Of a stretch of DNA of 8,371 nucleotides, positions 6,151 through 8,371 are shown piece after piece. The notes beneath the pieces are model-generated. The model was not told the DNA's origin. It saw only the letters and a program-made list of their open reading frames with translations, and ran no database searches. Positions within the stretch are counted from its first letter, which is position 1; each line of letters starts with the position of its first letter. Origin of the DNA: Thermomicrobiaceae bacterium. Its GTDB lineage: Bacteria; Chloroflexota; Chloroflexia; Thermomicrobiales; Thermomicrobiaceae. The translations under genes and the position numbers were made by a program. The DNA is taken from assembly GCA_007124395.1 (NCBI GenBank), contig SLFF01000382.1, positions 1 through 8,371 on the forward strand, written 5' to 3'.

Positions 6151-6180
6151 ATTCTACACTGGACGAACGTACAGTGTACA
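6151..6180 (-). promoter_or_regulatory. Candidate promoter of the secreted protein gene with an inverted repeat (operator) inside it
   Basis: On the minus strand, TGTACA (6180-6175, 4 of 6 to -35) and TAGAAT (6156-6151, 5 of 6 to -10) are 18 bases apart. The inverted repeat TACACTG (6155-6161) / CAGTGTA (6172-6178) fills the spacer and overlaps both hexamers, where a repressor would block polymerase. The predicted leader would be about 185 bases. The binding protein is unknown. Confidence 0.38.
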
Positions 6181-6240
6181 TTCACAGAAATGGGCGGTCT
6201 ACCCCAATACAGGGCGTTGCTGAGGATCTGCGGGAGTCCT

Positions 6241-6271
6241 TGAGCCTGAACCCGACCGCGTAGCAGGCTCA
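6241..6271 (-). repeat. Inverted repeat overlapping the stop codon of the kinase-like gene
   Basis: TGAGCCTG (6241-6248) and CAGGCTCA (6264-6271) can form an 8-bp stem with a 15-base loop. It includes the TGA stop of the kinase-like gene. No T-run follows on the minus strand, so it is at best a weak or factor-aided terminator, or a 3'-end stabiliser. Confidence 0.3.
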
Positions 6272-7450
6272 GGCTCGACGTGGCAGCAGTATCTCGATCG
6301 ATTGCTGATTCGGTGCCGGCGTGTCCGCGTGTACGAAGATCTGTCCATCATGTCGCCGGATGACGCCGCGACAGTAGGCGAGATCCAGGGAGAGCTGATC
6401 GTTGCGATCACTCGAGAGCCTGGTACTGGAGAGCGGTGCCATCAACGCGGCCAGATCGTCGTCAGAAATGACTGATCCGGTATAGCTGACCTGAACTCGC
6501 ACCAGAACATCACTATCGGCGATCGTTATCTCTGGAATCGCCTTGTCATCCAGATACTCCGTGATCCGGTTGAGGAGAAAACAGAACGCTTCCTGGATCG
6601 TCTGGTGGTCATGCTCGATCATCGTGTCTGTATCGCCAGTGATCGGGATACGGTCGATGGCACTTTTCGGCCGATCGAGACAACTGTCCACCGACCGGGT
6701 GATGGTCTGGCCGATCGGGCCCGTATCCAGCGTCAGCGGGAAGGCGCCGCGCTCCAGTCGGCTGACATCGAGCAGTTTCTGAACCAGTCCACTCATCCCA
6801 TCGACACTGTCGATCGCAGCTTCCAGCCGATTGGGAATCCGATCGTGCTGACCTTTGCGATTCGCCATGAGTGCTAGCTGGATGTTGCCGCGCATACCCG
6901 TCAATGGCGTGCGCAGTTCATGGGCAATGAAACCGAGCAGGTGTGCCGTGGATGACGCATCGTCTTCCTCGGAAAAGAGGCCAGTCAATCGGGCATTCTC
7001 GGCGATCAGTCCCGCGGTCGTACTGAAAGAGCTGAGGCGGGCCAGTTCATCATCGTCAAAAGGGCGATCTGCGGTCACCCCGAGACCGAGTGCTGCACCA
7101 TCGTACATCCCTGCCGGCATTCCAACGAAGCCCGAAGGGTTGGCAGACTCCAGTTGCACCTGTCGGGATTTACCCAGCAGCATCCCGGACAGTGACACAT
7201 GTTCCTGCACCAGGGAACGGTGCATCAGGTCATCGTCGAACGGATCCAGTGCAAGCCAGTGAAGGCGGTCAGACGCTTCGTCGAGACGAAACAGTCCAGC
7301 CGCGCGAATCGGTTTCATTGTAATCAGACCGGCACAGATACCGGTCAGTACGGACTCCGGCGTATCGAATGATCCGTACTGTAAGTCATGAACGAGTTGG
7401 CCGAAGTGCTCAACAGTCATAGCTCCACGATCATCTTTTGCGTCCAGCAT
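6269..7450 (-). CDS. GAF-domain histidine-kinase-like sensor with a degenerate ATPase domain
   Basis: This 393-residue soluble protein has no membrane helix. Residues about 12-155 look like a GAF sensor domain. A HisKA dimerisation helix follows, with an intact H-box, F174-I-A-H177-E-L-R-T-P-L, and the second helix ends LLDVSRLERG (226-235). The region from about 275 to 392 occupies the HATPase place. It keeps an N-box-like Asn294 and the closing ILLP, but the G1 box DxGxG reads Y323-TGSV and the G2 GxGLGL stretch reads QLSLDL (352-357). ATP binding therefore looks impaired. It may be a pseudokinase, a phosphotransfer dimer or a highly diverged kinase. No response regulator is adjacent, so its partner is elsewhere. 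The start ATG has GGAAGG (7464-7459) 8 bases upstream. A possible TATATT -10 lies at 7512-7507 on the minus strand, without a clear -35. Confidence 0.88.
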   Translation of the reverse strand: MLDAKDDRGAMTVEHFGQLVHDLQYGSFDTPESVLTGICAGLITMKPIRAAGLFRLDEASDRLHWLALDPFDDDLMHRSLVQEHVSLSGMLLGKSRQVQLESANPSGFVGMPAGMYDGAALGLGVTADRPFDDDELARLSSFSTTAGLIAENARLTGLFSEEDDASSTAHLLGFIAHELRTPLTGMRGNIQLALMANRKGQHDRIPNRLEAAIDSVDGMSGLVQKLLDVSRLERGAFPLTLDTGPIGQTITRSVDSCLDRPKSAIDRIPITGDTDTMIEHDHQTIQEAFCFLLNRITEYLDDKAIPEITIADSDVLVRVQVSYTGSVISDDDLAALMAPLSSTRLSSDRNDQLSLDLAYCRGVIRRHDGQIFVHADTPAPNQQSIEILLPRRA

Positions 7451-7521
7451 GCGACAAACCTTCCGGGGAGTGGCCGAGGGTATCAGGAGTGATCCCGGGC
7501 GGTTGCAATATAAGAATGAGG

Positions 7522-7567
7522 AAAACGATCACGGGGGGCGGGATTGAGGCGCTGATGCCGTGATCGT
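7522..7567 (-). terminator. Intrinsic terminator of the decarboxylase gene
   Basis: On the minus strand ACGATCACGG (7567-7558) pairs perfectly with CCGTGATCGT (7534-7525), a 10-bp stem with a 23-base loop, running into TTTT (7525-7522). It begins 61 bases after the decarboxylase stop and ends 71 bases before the kinase-like start codon, so the two genes are probably separate units. The loop is long, which lowers confidence slightly. Confidence 0.68.
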
Positions 7568-7628
7568 CCCACGACTGTTGTACGCATGTGCTGTACCAGA
7601 ATTTCGAAAGGCTTCAGCAATGCGTAAC

Positions 7629-8371
7629 TCAGCTTTTCTGGACAATCCGGATCGTCTGGAGCGAAGCGTCCCGAGGGCCACTGATGTACATCCCGGCCGC
7701 AGCGGCTTCCTGAAGGTAATCTACGCATGTCGAAGTAAGTTCATCACCCGGTGCAACAACGGGAATACCTGGCGGATAGGGGGTTACGATCTCCGAAGAA
7801 ATCTCCCCGATTGCTTTACGCAGTGGAACAGCGCGAGTTTGCCCGAACGCGGCCTCTCGTGGAGTGATTCGGGGAATAGCCGAGAAGATCGCCGAACCGC
7901 TGGACCGCAGGCTGGGACTGATCAGCCCACCTGCTGGCGCGAGGGCGGAATCTGACTCGGCCAGCCAGCGAATTCCCCGGATCAGATGTTCCACAGACTT
8001 CCGATCATCACCGATAGTGATATGCACGATCACGCCGGTCAGATCGCTCATCTCAACACCGATCCGGGCGTGATTGCGGAGAAGGTCTTCGGCCTGAAAT
8101 CCGGTCAAGCCAAGATGCTGAAGATCGATCATGATCCGGGTCGGATCGAACCCGGCACCGGGCCGACCCTCGATTACATCAGGTCCAATAATCCGGACCC
8201 CGTCAATCTCCCCAAGCTTCGATCGGGCATCCAGCGCCAGCTCGATCGTCCGCTCCAGCAGTTCATGTCCATGCAGGGCCATCTGGCGACGGGCGGCATC
8301 GATCGAGGCGGCGATCATCGCAGATGGACTGGTGGTCTCGATCAGCGAGATCGCCGGGGCCACCTCATCCC
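7629..8371 (-). CDS. Orn/Lys/Arg decarboxylase family protein, C-terminal part (partial)
   Basis: About 247 codons are visible and the frame stays open to the right edge (the last visible codons read DEVAPAIS), so the true start and the PLP-binding lysine lie outside the window. The visible part holds the end of the PLP domain (TTSPSAMIAASIDAARRQM) and the following small domain: DPTRIMIDLQHLGLTGFQAEDLLR, then IGVEMSD. The C-terminal domain carries the diagnostic PYPPGIPVVAPGDEL. This pattern fits the short Gram-positive-type arginine/lysine/ornithine decarboxylases, which make polyamine precursors (agmatine, cadaverine or putrescine) in the cytosol. Which amino acid is used cannot be told from this part. 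The stop is at 7629-7631 and a likely terminator follows. A GTG at 8363-8361 is in frame but is internal, not the start. Confidence 0.93.
   Translation of the reverse strand, partial: DEVAPAISLIETTSPSAMIAASIDAARRQMALHGHELLERTIELALDARSKLGEIDGVRIIGPDVIEGRPGAGFDPTRIMIDLQHLGLTGFQAEDLLRNHARIGVEMSDLTGVIVHITIGDDRKSVEHLIRGIRWLAESDSALAPAGGLISPSLRSSGSAIFSAIPRITPREAAFGQTRAVPLRKAIGEISSEIVTPYPPGIPVVAPGDELTSTCVDYLQEAAAAGMYISGPRDASLQTIRIVQKS

Larger units (their letters stand above)
5959..6268. other. 310-base non-coding region upstream of the secreted protein gene
   Basis: No convincing gene is present. It holds the ribosome binding site of the secreted protein gene (5965-5971), a perfect small hairpin (6093-6109), a candidate minus-strand promoter with an embedded inverted repeat (6151-6180), and an inverted repeat at the end of the kinase-like gene (6241-6271). 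A second possible -10, TACAAT on the minus strand near 6034, has no good -35. Confidence 0.6.

Noticed and set aside
6195..6203. A third GGTAGACCG word (minus strand) resembling the start of the hairpin units
   Set aside because: Only nine bases match and no stem or CTCCG loop follows; nine-base matches are expected by chance in a window of this size.
8361..8363. GTG as the start of the decarboxylase gene
   Set aside because: The frame continues open to the window edge, and the family needs a large PLP domain upstream, so this is an internal valine codon.

Overview
The window looks like a bacterial chromosome segment, moderately GC-rich. It most likely comes from the phylum Chloroflexota, perhaps the Thermomicrobia side. 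That placement is an inference. It rests on a small double zinc-ribbon protein ending in a CxxC-x17-CxxC module, on a secreted protein whose N-terminal domain I recall from Chloroflexota exported proteins, and on the mix of mostly single-gene transcription units. No tRNA, rRNA, CRISPR array, transposase or phage gene was seen.

Layout, left to right. Positions 1-85 hold the last codons of an unidentified plus-strand gene. After a 223-base gap with a good extended -10 promoter and a leader hairpin comes a small plus-strand zinc-ribbon protein (309-650), closed by a strong terminator. Two minus-strand genes follow: a membrane-anchored FHA-domain protein (782-1381) and, upstream of it, an MFS transporter (1486-2694). 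Divergent from the transporter is a plus-strand threonine aldolase (2968-3996), with a 17-bp palindrome over its putative -10 and a textbook terminator. Next is a short inverted-repeat element made of two 26-base hairpin units (4114-4194). Three minus-strand genes fill the rest: a large secreted protein with a degenerate lytic-transglycosylase domain (4222-5958), an orphan GAF-histidine-kinase-like protein with a decayed ATPase domain (6269-7450), and the C-terminal part of an Orn/Lys/Arg decarboxylase that runs off the right edge (7629-8371).

The genes do not form one pathway. Most have their own promoter or terminator signals, so this is a run of independent housekeeping, sensing and envelope genes. 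The closest pair is the transporter and the FHA protein, same strand and 104 bases apart. The threonine aldolase and the decarboxylase are both PLP enzymes of amino-acid metabolism but are separated by unrelated genes.

The points most worth a second look are two proteins that keep a recognisable fold but lose key catalytic residues: the transglycosylase glutamate replaced by Ala332, and the kinase G1 aspartate and G2 glycines lost while the phosphoacceptor histidine is kept. Also notable are the paired hairpin element, whose two stems differ by compensating changes, and two palindromes sitting on predicted promoters.
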